Counted from the stretch's first letter, positions 17,123 to 25,875 are shown. The stretch: DNA of 64,000 nt from Mycobacterium nebraskense (GCF_002102255.1 NZ_LQPH01000171.1:62001-126000), one strand, 5' to 3'. Made by a program: numbers and translations. The notes: generated from the sequence alone by a model not told the origin.

Positions 17123-18196
17123 TTACCGCTCTTCGATCAGTGCGGACGCCGAGTGCAGATGCTCGATCGCGTCACGCACGATCGACTCGATCAGCTCGGC
17201 GCACGACGGCAGGTCTTCGAGGATGCCGGCCACCTGGCCGGAGGCGAGCACTCCGGCCTCGGTGTTGCCCTCGACCAGCCCGGCCTTCAACAGCATCGGG
17301 GTGTTGGCCGCCATCACCACCTGTGACCAAGTCAGCTCCTTGCCGTGGCGCATCGCCAGGCCGTCGCGAATCATCGACCGCCAGGTCATCTGCGACATGT
17401 GCTTGAACTTCGCCGCATTGCGGACGGCCGCGGTGAGACCCCGAACCGGCGAGCCGCTTTCCAGCCTCTCGACCAGGCCGGTGCGCAGCACGCGGTGCGG
17501 CATGCCGTCGACGCGCGTCGTGACCACCGTGCCGTCCAGCGCCGACTCCAGGTAACGCCGCTTGACCGCATCGGGCACGGTCGAATCGGAGGTCAGCAGG
17601 AAGCGGGTGCCCATCGCCACACCGGCGGCGCCGTAGCTCAGCGCGGCCGCGAGCCCGCGCCCGTCGAAGAATCCACCCGCCGCGATCACCGGGATTCCGG
17701 TGCCCTGCACCGCGTCCAGCACCGACGGCAGCAGCAGCGTCGTGGCGACCGGGCCGGTGTGCCCGCCACCCTCGGCGCCCTGCACGATCATCGCGTCGGC
17801 GCCCCAGGCCGCGACCTTGCGCGCATGCTTGGCCGCCCCGATCGACGGAACCACCACGGCGCCAGCCTCTTTCAGCCGAGCGATCAGCTCCTGCTTGGGC
17901 GCCAGGGCGAACGACGCCACCTTCACGCCCTCGCGGATCATCAGATCGACGCGGTCGCCGGCGTCCGCGGCGTCGGCGCGGATGTTCACCCCGAACGGTT
18001 TGTCGGTGGCGGCCTTGACCTTGCCGATGGCCGTCGCCAGCTCGTCCAGCGTCATGGTGGCCGAAGCCAGGATGCCCAGCCCGCCCGCGTTGGCCGTGGC
18101 GGCCACCAGCCGGGCACCGGCCACCCATCCCATCCCGGTCTGAACCACCGGGTGCTCGACACCGACCAGCTCGGTCAGCGGCGTGCGCAACTTCAT
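17123..18196 (-). CDS. ipdC: IpdC, nitronate-monooxygenase-fold flavin oxidoreductase
   Basis: 357 aa from ATG 18196, which overlaps the ipdB stop as TGATG; a TTG at 18199 is possible but less likely. TIM-barrel FMN protein with PVVQTGMGWVAGARLVAATANAGGLGILAS at the N-terminus and QGAEGGGHTGP as the FMN phosphate motif. It matches Rv3553 (IpdC), which oxidises 5-OH-HIC-CoA-type intermediates before ring opening. It is the last gene of ipdA-ipdB-ipdC. Confidence 0.92.
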   Translation of the reverse strand: MKLRTPLTELVGVEHPVVQTGMGWVAGARLVAATANAGGLGILASATMTLDELATAIGKVKAATDKPFGVNIRADAADAGDRVDLMIREGVKVASFALAPKQELIARLKEAGAVVVPSIGAAKHARKVAAWGADAMIVQGAEGGGHTGPVATTLLLPSVLDAVQGTGIPVIAAGGFFDGRGLAAALSYGAAGVAMGTRFLLTSDSTVPDAVKRRYLESALDGTVVTTRVDGMPHRVLRTGLVERLESGSPVRGLTAAVRNAAKFKHMSQMTWRSMIRDGLAMRHGKELTWSQVVMAANTPMLLKAGLVEGNTEAGVLASGQVAGILEDLPSCAELIESIVRDAIEHLHSASALIEER

Positions 18197-18939
18197 CAAC
18201 GTATCTCTCTGTCGCGCAAAGACTTCGGGTCGATCGTTTCGCGGATCAGGTGGAGCTCTTCGTCCGTCGGTAGCCTGGTCTCGCCGGCCTCGTCCACGCC
18301 GTGCACCTCGAACGACGTGGCCTCGCGAACGTCATCGGGCGACACCCCGGGATGCAGGGTCAGCGCGCGCATCGTCCGGTCCGGGCCGCCGAAGTCGAAC
18401 ACCCCGAGGTTGGACACGACCCGGTAGGTGTTGGCGAAGCGGAACGCGGGATTGTTCGCGTCCACCTTGTCCCAGCCGATGCCGCAGACCACGTCGACGG
18501 CCTCGCAGAACACCCGCTTCGAGTGGTTACCCACCCAATAGCTGGTCGCATGGTTGATCGCGTTGCCGGGCGCGCCTCGGAGGCCGAACATCTGCCTGGT
18601 CGGGTGTTGCAGCGGGCCGAACGCCGAGATGTTCTGATTGCCAAAGCGGTCAACCTGATTCGCGCCCATCACCACGTGCCGCCGCCCCCAGGCCAGGGTC
18701 TCGAACACCCGGCCGAACGGCATCCAGCCCTCGACCGGTCCGGTCTTGCCCAGGGCTGGGGTGTCGGCCAGCAGCTGCGCCTCGCCGTCGGTAAGCAAGA
18801 TGTCGGGTGAAAAGGTCAGCCGCGCCAGTCGCGCGCCGACCGAGGCCATGTTCGTCATCGGGCTGACCATGATTTCGCCCGCATCCCTGAACAATTCGGC
18901 GCAGGCGACTGCGCACACCTCGGCGCGGGTGCTGCTCAC
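18196..18939 (-). CDS. ipdB: IpdB, beta subunit of COCHEA-CoA hydrolase
   Basis: 247 aa, CoA-transferase family I beta-type fold (RAEVCAVACAELFRDAGEIMVSPMTNMASVGARLARL at the N-terminus, split over about 30 residues). It matches Rv3552. IpdAB looks like a CoA transferase but is known to open the last steroid ring as a retro-Claisen hydrolase. The GTG start overlaps the ipdA stop (GTGA), fitting a stoichiometric complex. Confidence 0.93.
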   Translation of the reverse strand: MSSTRAEVCAVACAELFRDAGEIMVSPMTNMASVGARLARLTFSPDILLTDGEAQLLADTPALGKTGPVEGWMPFGRVFETLAWGRRHVVMGANQVDRFGNQNISAFGPLQHPTRQMFGLRGAPGNAINHATSYWVGNHSKRVFCEAVDVVCGIGWDKVDANNPAFRFANTYRVVSNLGVFDFGGPDRTMRALTLHPGVSPDDVREATSFEVHGVDEAGETRLPTDEELHLIRETIDPKSLRDREIR

Positions 18940-19820
18940 TTGGAGGCCTCCTCTGCGAATGTGCGAACCGCCGCCTGGTAGTCGTCCTCGCTGCCCGACA
19001 GGTAGGTCTGGACGAACGTCTGCCAGCCCTCCTCGGTGGAGGCCGCCTCGGCGTAATGTCGCTGGAACTTCTCGTCGCGGCCGTAATCCGGTGCGGCGGT
19101 GGTGAAGTGGGCGCCGCCGGGCGCCTCCACCACGGAGTCGACCATCATCCGGTTCACCAGCAGCGCCTGCGGGGGAACGGCCTTGACCAGCTCCTCCGTG
19201 GAGACGATACGTTCCACTGACAGGAAGCGCTTGTCGGCGGCCATCAGGAACAGGTCGTCGAAGTAGGGGTCGATCCCGGTGTAGGCCGCATTGCCCCGGC
19301 AGTCACCGAGATTGAGGTGCACGAAGGCCGCGTCCAGGCGCAGCGCCGGCATGGCGATCAGTGTCTCGTGGCCGCCCTCGGGTGCGGGGTAGGGGCTGGT
19401 CACGGTCTGCAGCTCGCCCTGCCAGAAGTCGGGGACCGAGCTGCCCAGCCCGGCCCGAATGGGCAGGAACGGCAGGCGTTGCGCGGCGGCCTGCAGGCCG
19501 CAACGCAGCATGCCTTCGTCCATTTCCCGGGCCTCGATCGCGCCGCTGGTGCGGGCCTTGGCGAACCACGGGTCGTAGAAGGGCGGGGAGTCCAGCGAGA
19601 CGAAGCCGTAGTAGACGCGCTTGACCTTGCCGGCCGAGCACAGCAAACCCAGATCGGGTCCGCCGTAGGTGACCACCGTGAGGTCCGTGACGTCGGTGCG
19701 CAGCATCGCCCGCACGAACGCCATCGGTTTGCGCCGCGAGCCCCAGCCGCCGATGCCGATCGTCATGCCGCTGCGCAGTTGCGCGACGGCCTCGTCCAGG
19801 CTGGTCCTTTTGTCGGACAC
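18936..19820 (-). CDS. ipdA: IpdA, alpha subunit of COCHEA-CoA hydrolase
   Basis: 294 aa from GTG 19820 (SDKRTSLDEAVAQLRSGMTIGIGGWG...), matching Rv3551 in length. The GxGGxG-like loop IGIGGWGSRRKPMAFVRAML is the CoA-transferase alpha signature. A frame extension to 20351 runs under echA20 and is rejected. It forms the ring-opening enzyme with IpdB, encoded next with a four-base overlap. Confidence 0.93.
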   Translation of the reverse strand: MSDKRTSLDEAVAQLRSGMTIGIGGWGSRRKPMAFVRAMLRTDVTDLTVVTYGGPDLGLLCSAGKVKRVYYGFVSLDSPPFYDPWFAKARTSGAIEAREMDEGMLRCGLQAAAQRLPFLPIRAGLGSSVPDFWQGELQTVTSPYPAPEGGHETLIAMPALRLDAAFVHLNLGDCRGNAAYTGIDPYFDDLFLMAADKRFLSVERIVSTEELVKAVPPQALLVNRMMVDSVVEAPGGAHFTTAAPDYGRDEKFQRHYAEAASTEEGWQTFVQTYLSGSEDDYQAAVRTFAEEASK

Positions 19821-19867
19821 TATGCGCCACTCCTTCTCATCACTTCGTTTTGCATCGTCGTCGGCGG

Positions 19868-20626
19868 CTATTCCTTCTTGCCCTTCGCCGTACCGGCGAA
19901 TGCGTCGCGATGCTCGTCGGCGACGCCGGCCAGGTTGAGCTCGAACGTAAAGCCTTGTTCCATGCGGTAACTCGAGTTGACCCTCTGCACGTCGATGAGG
20001 TTGAGCGCTTCCTTGGCCGCGCGGATGACGCGGGTGTCCTTGGCGGCGATGTCGCGGGCCACCTTCAACGCGGCCTCGTCCAGCTGGTCGCGCGGCACCA
20101 CCTCGTGCACCGAACCGAAGTGGTGCAGGGTGGCGGCGTCGACGGTGGCGGCGGTGAAGAACAGCCGCCGCATCAGGTGCTGCGGCACCAGCCGGGACAG
20201 GTGGGTGGCCGCGCCCAGGGCGCCGCGCTCCACCTCGGGTAGCCCGAAGGTGGCGTCGTCGGAGGCGACGATGACGTCGGAGTTGCCAGCCAGGCCGATG
20301 CCGCCGCCGACGCAGAAGCCGTTCACGGCGGCAACGACCGGCACCGCGCACTCATAGACCGCGCGGAACGCGGCGAAGCAGCCGCGGTTGGCGTCGATCA
20401 GCGCGGTGAACCCCTCGGTGCGCTGCATCTCCTTGATGTCGACCCCGGCATTGAAACCGCGGCCCTCGGCTCGCAGGATGACGACGTGGGTCTCCGGGTC
20501 TTGGCCGGCGGCCGTGATGACGTCGGCCAGTTCGAACCAGCCGCGCGACGGGATGGCGTTGACCGGGGGGAAGTCGACGGTGACCGCGACGATGCCCGGT
20601 TCGGTGGTTTTGGATGTGATGGGCAA
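19868..20626 (-). CDS. echA20: EchA20, crotonase-fold ring-opening hydrolase
   Basis: 252 aa crotonase-family protein with oxyanion loops ILRAEGRGFNAGVDIKEM and AAVNGFCVGGGIGLAGNSDVIVASDDATFGLPEVERG. It matches Rv3550, reported to hydrolyse the first of the remaining two steroid rings before IpdAB. It leads the echA20-ipdA-ipdB-ipdC operon; ipdA follows after 47 bases. A KstR2 box lies 32 bases upstream in the divergent gap. Confidence 0.93.
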   Translation of the reverse strand: MPITSKTTEPGIVAVTVDFPPVNAIPSRGWFELADVITAAGQDPETHVVILRAEGRGFNAGVDIKEMQRTEGFTALIDANRGCFAAFRAVYECAVPVVAAVNGFCVGGGIGLAGNSDVIVASDDATFGLPEVERGALGAATHLSRLVPQHLMRRLFFTAATVDAATLHHFGSVHEVVPRDQLDEAALKVARDIAAKDTRVIRAAKEALNLIDVQRVNSSYRMEQGFTFELNLAGVADEHRDAFAGTAKGKKE

Positions 20627-20657
20627 GGTGCCACTTCCTTGTGGGGGTAACTACCTA

Positions 20658-20671
20658 AGCAAGCACTTGCT
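20658..20671. promoter_or_regulatory. KstR2 operator between echA20 and the Rv3549c homologue
   Basis: AGCAAGCACTTGCT is the most symmetrical of the three KstR2 boxes; the repeat extends to AAGCAAG/CTTGCTT. It lies 15 bases before the SDR start and 32 before echA20. Confidence 0.93.
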
Positions 20672-20686
20672 TGGTACGCTAGCACA

Positions 20687-21472
20687 GTGACTCGCGCCGA
20701 AGCACCCGACGTCATCAACTTAGGGCTGGCCGGGCGGGTGGTTCTGGTCACCGGCGGGGTCCGCGGGGTGGGCGCCGGGATCAGCTCGGTCTTCGCCGGG
20801 CAGGGCGCGACCGTCATCACCTGCGCACGCCGGGCGGTCGAGGGCCTGCCCTATGAGTTTCACTCCTGCGACGTCCGCGACGACGACGCCGTCAAGGCGC
20901 TGATCGACTCCGTCGTCGACAAGCATGGCCGGCTCGACGTCGTGGTCAACAACGCCGGCGGTTCGCCGTACGTGCTGACCGCGGAGTCCAGCGCGAAGTT
21001 CAACCGCAAGATCATCGAGCTCAACCTGATTGGCGCACTGTCGGTTTCGCAACATGCGAACGACAAGATGCAGGACCAGCACGGCGGCGGGTCGATCATC
21101 AACATCTGCAGTCTCAGTGGTCGACGGCCGTCGCCCGGCACCGGCGCGTACGGGGCGGCCAAGGCCGGTCTGGAAAGCCTCACGCAGACACTGGCGGTGG
21201 AGTGGGGGCCGAAGGTCCGGGTGAACGCCTGTGTGGTCGGCATGGTGGAGACCGAGCAGTCGGAACTGTTCTATGGTGATGCCGATTCCATCGCCGCGAT
21301 ATCGAAGAACGTGCCGCTGGGGCGGCTGGCCAAACCGGAAGACATCGGTTGGGCCACAGCATTTTTGGCCTCCGACGCGGCGTCCTACATCAGCGGCGCC
21401 TCGCTGGAGGTGCACGGCGGCGGCGAGCCGCCGCACTACCTGGCCACAACGAACGCCAGCGCGATCAAGTAG
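20687..21472 (+). CDS. Short-chain dehydrogenase (Rv3549c homologue)
   Basis: 261 aa SDR from a GTG start. Rossmann motif VTGGVRGVGAGISSVFAGQG, NNAGG and catalytic YGAAKAG are present; the end PEDIGWATAFLASDAASYISGASLEVHGGG is the usual SDR C-terminus. It is KstR2-controlled and 14 bases upstream of a second SDR. The step (a hydroxyacyl-CoA oxidation in the HIP pathway) is inferred from context. Confidence 0.88.
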   Translation: MTRAEAPDVINLGLAGRVVLVTGGVRGVGAGISSVFAGQGATVITCARRAVEGLPYEFHSCDVRDDDAVKALIDSVVDKHGRLDVVVNNAGGSPYVLTAESSAKFNRKIIELNLIGALSVSQHANDKMQDQHGGGSIINICSLSGRRPSPGTGAYGAAKAGLESLTQTLAVEWGPKVRVNACVVGMVETEQSELFYGDADSIAAISKNVPLGRLAKPEDIGWATAFLASDAASYISGASLEVHGGGEPPHYLATTNASAIK

Positions 21473-21486
21473 AGGAGACACGAACA

Positions 21487-22392
21487 ATGGGAGTGGTTGA
21501 CGGCCGCGTCGTCATCGTCACCGGAGCGGGCGGCGGTATCGGTCGCGCGCATGCGCTGGCCTTCGCGGCCGAAGGTGCGCGCGTGGTGGTCAACGACATC
21601 GGCGTCGGCCTGGACGGGTCACCCGCCGGTGGCGGCAGCGCCGCCCAGGGCGTGGTCGACGAAATCACCGCCGCCGGTGGGGAAGCCGTGGCCAACGGAT
21701 CTAACATCGCCGACTGGAACGAAGCCGCCGGCCTGATCCAGACCGCCGTCGACACCTACGGTGGCTTGGACGTTCTGGTGAACAATGCCGGCATCGTGCG
21801 CGACAGGATGATGGCCAACACCAGCGAGGAGGAGTTCGACGCCGTCATCGCCGTGCACCTCAAGGGTCACTTCGCCACGATGCGGCACGCGGCGTCGTAC
21901 TGGCGCGGGCTGTCCAAGGAGGGCAAGACCGTCGACGCGCGCATCATCAACACCAGTTCGGGTGCCGGCCTGCAGGGCAGCGTCGGACAGGGCAACTACA
22001 GCGCCGCCAAGGCCGGCATCGCGGCGATGACGTTGGTCGGCGCGGCCGAGATGGGTCGCTACGGCGTCACCGTGAACGCCATCGCGCCGTCGGCACGCAC
22101 GCGCATGACCGAGACCGTCTTCGCCGAGATGATGGCAACGCAGGACCAGGATTTCGACGCCATGGCGCCGGAGAACATCTCGCCGCTGGTGGTGTGGCTG
22201 GGCAGCGCCGAATCCCGCGACGTCACCGGGAAGGTGTTCGAGGTCGAGGGCGGCAAGATCAGGGTCGCGGAAGGCTGGGCGCACGGGCCGCAGATCGACA
22301 AGGGCGCAAGGTGGGACCCCGCGGAGCTGGGGCCCGTCGTCGCCGACCTGCTTGCCAAGGCGCGCCCGCCGGTACCGGTGTACGGGGCCTAG
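21487..22392 (+). CDS. Short-chain dehydrogenase (Rv3548c homologue)
   Basis: 301 aa SDR of the longer hydroxyacyl-CoA dehydrogenase type, with TGAGGGIGRAHALAFAAEGA, NNAGIVRDRMMANTS and YSAAKAGIAAMTLVGAAEMG. The C-terminal region resembles Hsd4A at 61712-62623, including GKVFEVEGGKIRVAEGW. ATG 21487 follows AGGAG. It is the second gene of a KstR2 pair; substrate is not determined by sequence. Confidence 0.88.
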   Translation: MGVVDGRVVIVTGAGGGIGRAHALAFAAEGARVVVNDIGVGLDGSPAGGGSAAQGVVDEITAAGGEAVANGSNIADWNEAAGLIQTAVDTYGGLDVLVNNAGIVRDRMMANTSEEEFDAVIAVHLKGHFATMRHAASYWRGLSKEGKTVDARIINTSSGAGLQGSVGQGNYSAAKAGIAAMTLVGAAEMGRYGVTVNAIAPSARTRMTETVFAEMMATQDQDFDAMAPENISPLVVWLGSAESRDVTGKVFEVEGGKIRVAEGWAHGPQIDKGARWDPAELGPVVADLLAKARPPVPVYGA

Positions 22393-22407
22393 CGCGGCTA
22401 CGTAATG

Positions 22408-22471
22408 CGCCGAACGTGCACTCACCGCGAGATTTCCGGCTTGGGCTCAAGGGGTGATTGCACGCTCGGCG
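22408..22471. terminator. Long hairpin between convergent Rv3548c homologue and ddn
   Basis: Arms 22408-22426 and 22453-22471 pair over 17 of 19 positions with a 26-base loop. The distal arm reads CGCCGAGCGTGCA on the minus strand and shares the ten bases CGCCGAGCGT with the repeats around the DUF559 gene. Likely a terminator serving both genes. Confidence 0.7.
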
Positions 22472-22487
22472 ATAGGGGGCGCGACCC

Positions 22488-22940
22488 TTACGGGTCGCAG
22501 ATCACGATCGGGATCAGCCGATCGGTCCACGACTGGTAGTCGTCGAACGAGGGATACATGGCATTCAACTTCGGCCAGTACTCCGCGCGCTCTTCGGCCG
22601 TGGCGTCGCGCGCCTGCAGCTGCAGCACCTCGTCCTTGATCTGCACGGAGACTTTGGGATCGGCCTTGAGATTGAGGTACCACAACGGGTGCTTGTCGCT
22701 GCCGCCCTTCGATGCGACCAGTATCACCCGGTTCCCCTCGCGCAGGTAGAGCAGCGGGCTCACCCGCGGTTCACCGGTCTTGCGGCCCGTCGTGGTGAGC
22801 AGCGCGACCGGGGCATTCTGGAAAGTGCCGCCGAATCTTCCATTACTGCGTCGGTAGATCCACGCGTTGCCCTTGGCCATCCATTTGATGATGAAGTTGA
22901 CCCAAGGTGCGTTCAGTGAGCGTGGCTTCGGTTTCGCCAT
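22488..22940 (-). CDS. ddn: Ddn, deazaflavin (F420)-dependent nitroreductase
   Basis: 150 aa against 151 for Rv3547. Highly similar motifs include APVALLTTTGRKTGEPRVSPLLYL, ASKGGSDKHPLWYLNLKA and the end YQSWTDRLIPIVICDP. Ddn reduces quinones with F420H2 and activates bicyclic nitroimidazoles in M. tuberculosis. It sits last in a run fadA5, hypothetical gene, ddn, so it may be under KstR through the fadA5 promoter. Confidence 0.93.
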   Translation of the reverse strand: MAKPKPRSLNAPWVNFIIKWMAKGNAWIYRRSNGRFGGTFQNAPVALLTTTGRKTGEPRVSPLLYLREGNRVILVASKGGSDKHPLWYLNLKADPKVSVQIKDEVLQLQARDATAEERAEYWPKLNAMYPSFDDYQSWTDRLIPIVICDP

Positions 22941-22948
22941 GGTGGTCC

Positions 22949-23335
22949 TTAGCGCTGAATAAACGGTTGGAAGCGAACCTTGATGTGGTGGATCTCGGCT
23001 CTCCCGCTTGAGGTTTCGGCGGGAATCACAAACGTCTCGTCGACCCGGGCGGCCAGCCGCCTGCCGCCGAACGCGGCCTTGGTCAGCACCGTGTACGCCG
23101 CGCGCACCCGGTCGCCGTCGATCCGGTAGTCCGGCGGCGTCGTGTCCGCGAGGAATCGGTACTGAGCTCCGCGATTAAGGCTGCGGCGCAGGTGATTTCC
23201 GGAAAACCCGTTCTTGATCCCCTGCTCGACGCGGGTGCACCGCGCAGCGAACGGAACGGAGTCGCCGTCATGGCTGACGAGCGCGTCGATGTATGACTGC
23301 GCCGCCGCGATGCGGCTCTCTTCCGAGACGATCAC
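22949..23335 (-). CDS. Hypothetical NTF2/SnoaL-like protein between fadA5 and ddn
   Basis: 128 aa, no signal peptide or membrane helix. The opening RIAAAQSYIDALVSHDGDSVPFAARCTRVEQGIKNGFSG, read over residues 8-46, looks like the helical start of an NTF2/SnoaL-type cone fold, and VDETFVIP and IHHIKVRFQPFI could be its closing strands. I do not recall a gene at this place in H37Rv. It lies six bases after fadA5 and eight before ddn, so it is almost surely in the same transcript. Function unknown; a steroid-binding pocket is conceivable but not shown. Confidence 0.65.
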   Translation of the reverse strand: MIVSEESRIAAAQSYIDALVSHDGDSVPFAARCTRVEQGIKNGFSGNHLRRSLNRGAQYRFLADTTPPDYRIDGDRVRAAYTVLTKAAFGGRRLAARVDETFVIPAETSSGRAEIHHIKVRFQPFIQR

Positions 23336-23341
23336 CTACGG

Positions 23342-24505
23342 CTAGATGCGCTCGATGATGGTGCCAGTCGACAGGGCACCGCCCGCGCACATGGTGATCA
23401 GCGCGGTGCTCTGGTCGGTGCGCTCCAGTTCGTGCAGCGCGGTGGTGATCAGCCGGCTGCCGGTGCTGCCCACCGGGTGGCCCAACGCGATCGCGCCACC
23501 GTTCACATTCACCTTGTCCATGTCGGGGTTGTGCACCCGCGCCCACGACAGCACGACCGACGCGAACGCCTCGTTGATCTCGGTGATGTCGATGTCGCCC
23601 ATCTTCATGCCGGCCTTCTCCAGCACCTTGGCCGTCGACTGCACCGGGCCGTCCAGGTGGTAGTAGGGCTCGGCGCCGACCAGCGCCTGGCTGACGATGC
23701 GGGCCCGCGGCCGTAGCCCGAGCGCCTTCGCCTTGTCCTCGTCCATCCACAACACGGCCGCGGCTCCGTCGGAAATCTGCGACGACGTCCCCGCCGTGTG
23801 AATCCCACCGTCGATGACCGGCTTCAGCGAGCTCAGGCCGGAGAGCGTGGTGTCGCGCAGGCCTTGGTCGCGGGAGATCATGACCCGCTCCGACGTCGGC
23901 TGTTTGTTCTCGTCCAGCGCCGGCGCCTCGATCGGGGAAATCTCGCGATCGAAACGGCCCTCTTCCCACGCCTGCTTGGCCTTGGCCTGCGACTGGTAGC
24001 CGAACTCATCGATGTCTTCGCGGGTGATGCCACGCCGCTTGGCGATCCGCTCGGCCGCGGTGAACTGGTCGGGCAGATCGATGTCCCACGACTCGGGCCG
24101 CAGGATGCTGCGGTCGGGGCCGGCGTTGGCACCCAGTCCGACGCGGCTCATGGCCTCGATTCCGCACGCGATGCCGATGTCGATGGCGCCCGCCGCGATC
24201 AGGCCGGCAACCAGGCCGTTGGCCTGCTGGCTGCTGCCGCACTGGCAGTCCACCGTCATGGCGCCAACGTGCTCCGGCAGCCCGGCGACAAGCCAGCTAA
24301 CCCGGCTGATGTTGTTGGACTGCTCGCCGAACTGCGTTACGCAGCCGGCGATGACCTGTTCGACGTCGCCGGCGTCGATGCCTGCCTTCTCAACTAATGC
24401 CTTCTGCACCGCACCAAGCAGCTCGGTGGCGTGCAGCCCTGACAGCCATCCATTGCGCTTGCCGATTGGGCTGCGGGTGGCTTCGACGATTACCGGGTTA
24501 CCCAT
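23342..24505 (-). CDS. fadA5: FadA5, steroid side-chain thiolase
   Basis: 387 aa thiolase with nucleophile Cys in DCQCGSSQQANGLV, NEAF, His in GGAIALGHPVGSTGSR and Cys in ALITMCAGGALSTG. It matches Rv3546, which cleaves 3-ketoacyl-CoA steroid side chains to release acetyl- or propionyl-CoA. The ATG lies ten bases from a KstR box. It leads a likely three-gene transcript with the SnoaL-like gene and ddn. Confidence 0.94.
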   Translation of the reverse strand: MGNPVIVEATRSPIGKRNGWLSGLHATELLGAVQKALVEKAGIDAGDVEQVIAGCVTQFGEQSNNISRVSWLVAGLPEHVGAMTVDCQCGSSQQANGLVAGLIAAGAIDIGIACGIEAMSRVGLGANAGPDRSILRPESWDIDLPDQFTAAERIAKRRGITREDIDEFGYQSQAKAKQAWEEGRFDREISPIEAPALDENKQPTSERVMISRDQGLRDTTLSGLSSLKPVIDGGIHTAGTSSQISDGAAAVLWMDEDKAKALGLRPRARIVSQALVGAEPYYHLDGPVQSTAKVLEKAGMKMGDIDITEINEAFASVVLSWARVHNPDMDKVNVNGGAIALGHPVGSTGSRLITTALHELERTDQSTALITMCAGGALSTGTIIERI

Positions 24506-24515
24506 TCCGTCAGGC

Positions 24516-24529
24516 TAGAACACGTTTCA
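24516..24529. promoter_or_regulatory. KstR operator at fadA5
   Basis: TAGAACACGTTTCA fits TnnAACnnGTTnnA and lies ten bases upstream of the fadA5 ATG, so KstR bound here would cover the transcription start. Confidence 0.88.
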
Positions 24530-24594
24530 TTACTCTGACAAGCGAGGATGGTGACCTGCCTTTTATCTGCGCAGGAGGCGTGTTTTACTGGCAC

Positions 24595-24608
24595 TAGAAC
24601 ACGTTGCA
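24595..24608. promoter_or_regulatory. KstR operator at cyp125
   Basis: TAGAACACGTTGCA fits TnnAACnnGTTnnA, 18 bases upstream of the cyp125 ATG. It is the second box in the same divergent gap, 79 bases from the first. Confidence 0.9.
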
Positions 24609-24626
24609 ATTGAGGAGCGCACACAC

Positions 24627-25868
24627 ATGGCACCCCCCAACATTCCCGCCGACTTCGACTTCCTTGACCCGGACGTCAACCTTGCAGGGTTGCCCGTCGC
24701 GGAACTAGCCGAGCTGCGCAAGGCGGAGCCGATCCACTGGGTGGACATCCCGGGCGGCTCGGGCGGCTTCGAGGACCACGGATATTGGATCGTCACCAAG
24801 CATGCCGACGTCAAGGAGGTATCACGCCGCAGCGACGTCTTCTCGAGCTGGATGAACGGCGCCATCCCAACGTGGCCGCCGGAGATGAAGCGAGAGCAGG
24901 TCGAACTGCAGCGCAGCGTCATGCTCAACATGGACGCACCCCACCACACCCGCCTGCGCAAAATCATCTCCCGCGGCTTCACGCCCCGGGCCATCGGACG
25001 GCTGGAAGCCGAACTGGCCCAGCGCGCCCAGAACATCGCCAAGACCGCGGCGACCGAGGGTAGCGGCGACTTCGTCGAGCAGGTGTCGTGCGAGCTGCCG
25101 CTGCAGGCCATCGCGGGCCTGCTCGGCGTTCCCCAGGAGGATCGCGACAAGCTCTTCCGCTGGTCCAACGAGATGACCGGTGGCACCGACCCCGAGTACG
25201 CGCACGTCGATCCCGCACAATCGTCAATGGAACTGATCGCCTACGCCATGGCCATGGCCGAGGAGCGGGGCAAGAACCCCACCGACGACATCGTCACCAC
25301 GCTCATCCAGGCCGACATCGACGGCGAGAAGCTCTCCGATGACGAGTTCGGTTTCTTCGTGGTCATGCTCGCTGTGGCAGGCAACGAGACCACCCGCAAC
25401 TCGATCACCCACGGCATGATCGCGATGGCGAACAACCCCGATCAATGGGAGCTCTTCAAGAAGGAGCGCCCATCGACCGCCGCCGACGAGATCATCCGGT
25501 GGGCCACTCCGGTATCGGCCTTCCAGCGCACCGCCAGCGAGGACACCGAATTGGCCGGCGTGCGGATCAAGAAGGGTGAGCGGGTGGTGATGTCCTACCG
25601 GTCAGCCAATTTCGATGAAGAGGTCTTTGAAGACCCGCACACCTTCAACATCCTGCGCGACCCGAATCCCCATGTCGGTTTCGGCGGCACCGGCGCCCAC
25701 TACTGCATCGGCGCGAACCTGGCCCGCATGACCATCAACCTGATCTTCAACGCGGTCGCCGATCACATGCCGGACCTCAAGCCGATCGGTGAGCCCGAGC
25801 GGCTGCGGTCGGGCTGGCTCAACGGGATCAAGCACTGGCAGGTCGACTACACCGGCAAAACTCGGTGA
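24627..25868 (+). CDS. cyp125: CYP125, steroid C26-monooxygenase
   Basis: 413 aa cytochrome P450. Oxygen-binding I-helix AVAGNETTRNS, ExxR in DEIIRW, and heme loop FGGTGAHYCIGANLAR with Cys at about 360. It matches Rv3545c (433 aa; here the N-terminus is shorter). It hydroxylates cholesterol or cholestenone at C26 and oxidises it to the acid, starting side-chain degradation. AGGAG precedes the ATG. First gene of the cyp125-fadE28-fadE29-chsH2-chsH1-ltp2 operon under KstR. Confidence 0.96.
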   Translation: MAPPNIPADFDFLDPDVNLAGLPVAELAELRKAEPIHWVDIPGGSGGFEDHGYWIVTKHADVKEVSRRSDVFSSWMNGAIPTWPPEMKREQVELQRSVMLNMDAPHHTRLRKIISRGFTPRAIGRLEAELAQRAQNIAKTAATEGSGDFVEQVSCELPLQAIAGLLGVPQEDRDKLFRWSNEMTGGTDPEYAHVDPAQSSMELIAYAMAMAEERGKNPTDDIVTTLIQADIDGEKLSDDEFGFFVVMLAVAGNETTRNSITHGMIAMANNPDQWELFKKERPSTAADEIIRWATPVSAFQRTASEDTELAGVRIKKGERVVMSYRSANFDEEVFEDPHTFNILRDPNPHVGFGGTGAHYCIGANLARMTINLIFNAVADHMPDLKPIGEPERLRSGWLNGIKHWQVDYTGKTR

Positions 25869-25875
25869 CGTCCTG

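Noticed and set aside
18936..20351. Fusion of IpdA with a long N-terminal extension
   Set aside because: The extra part is a shifted reading of echA20 and is Arg-rich without domains; GTG 19820 fits IpdA length.
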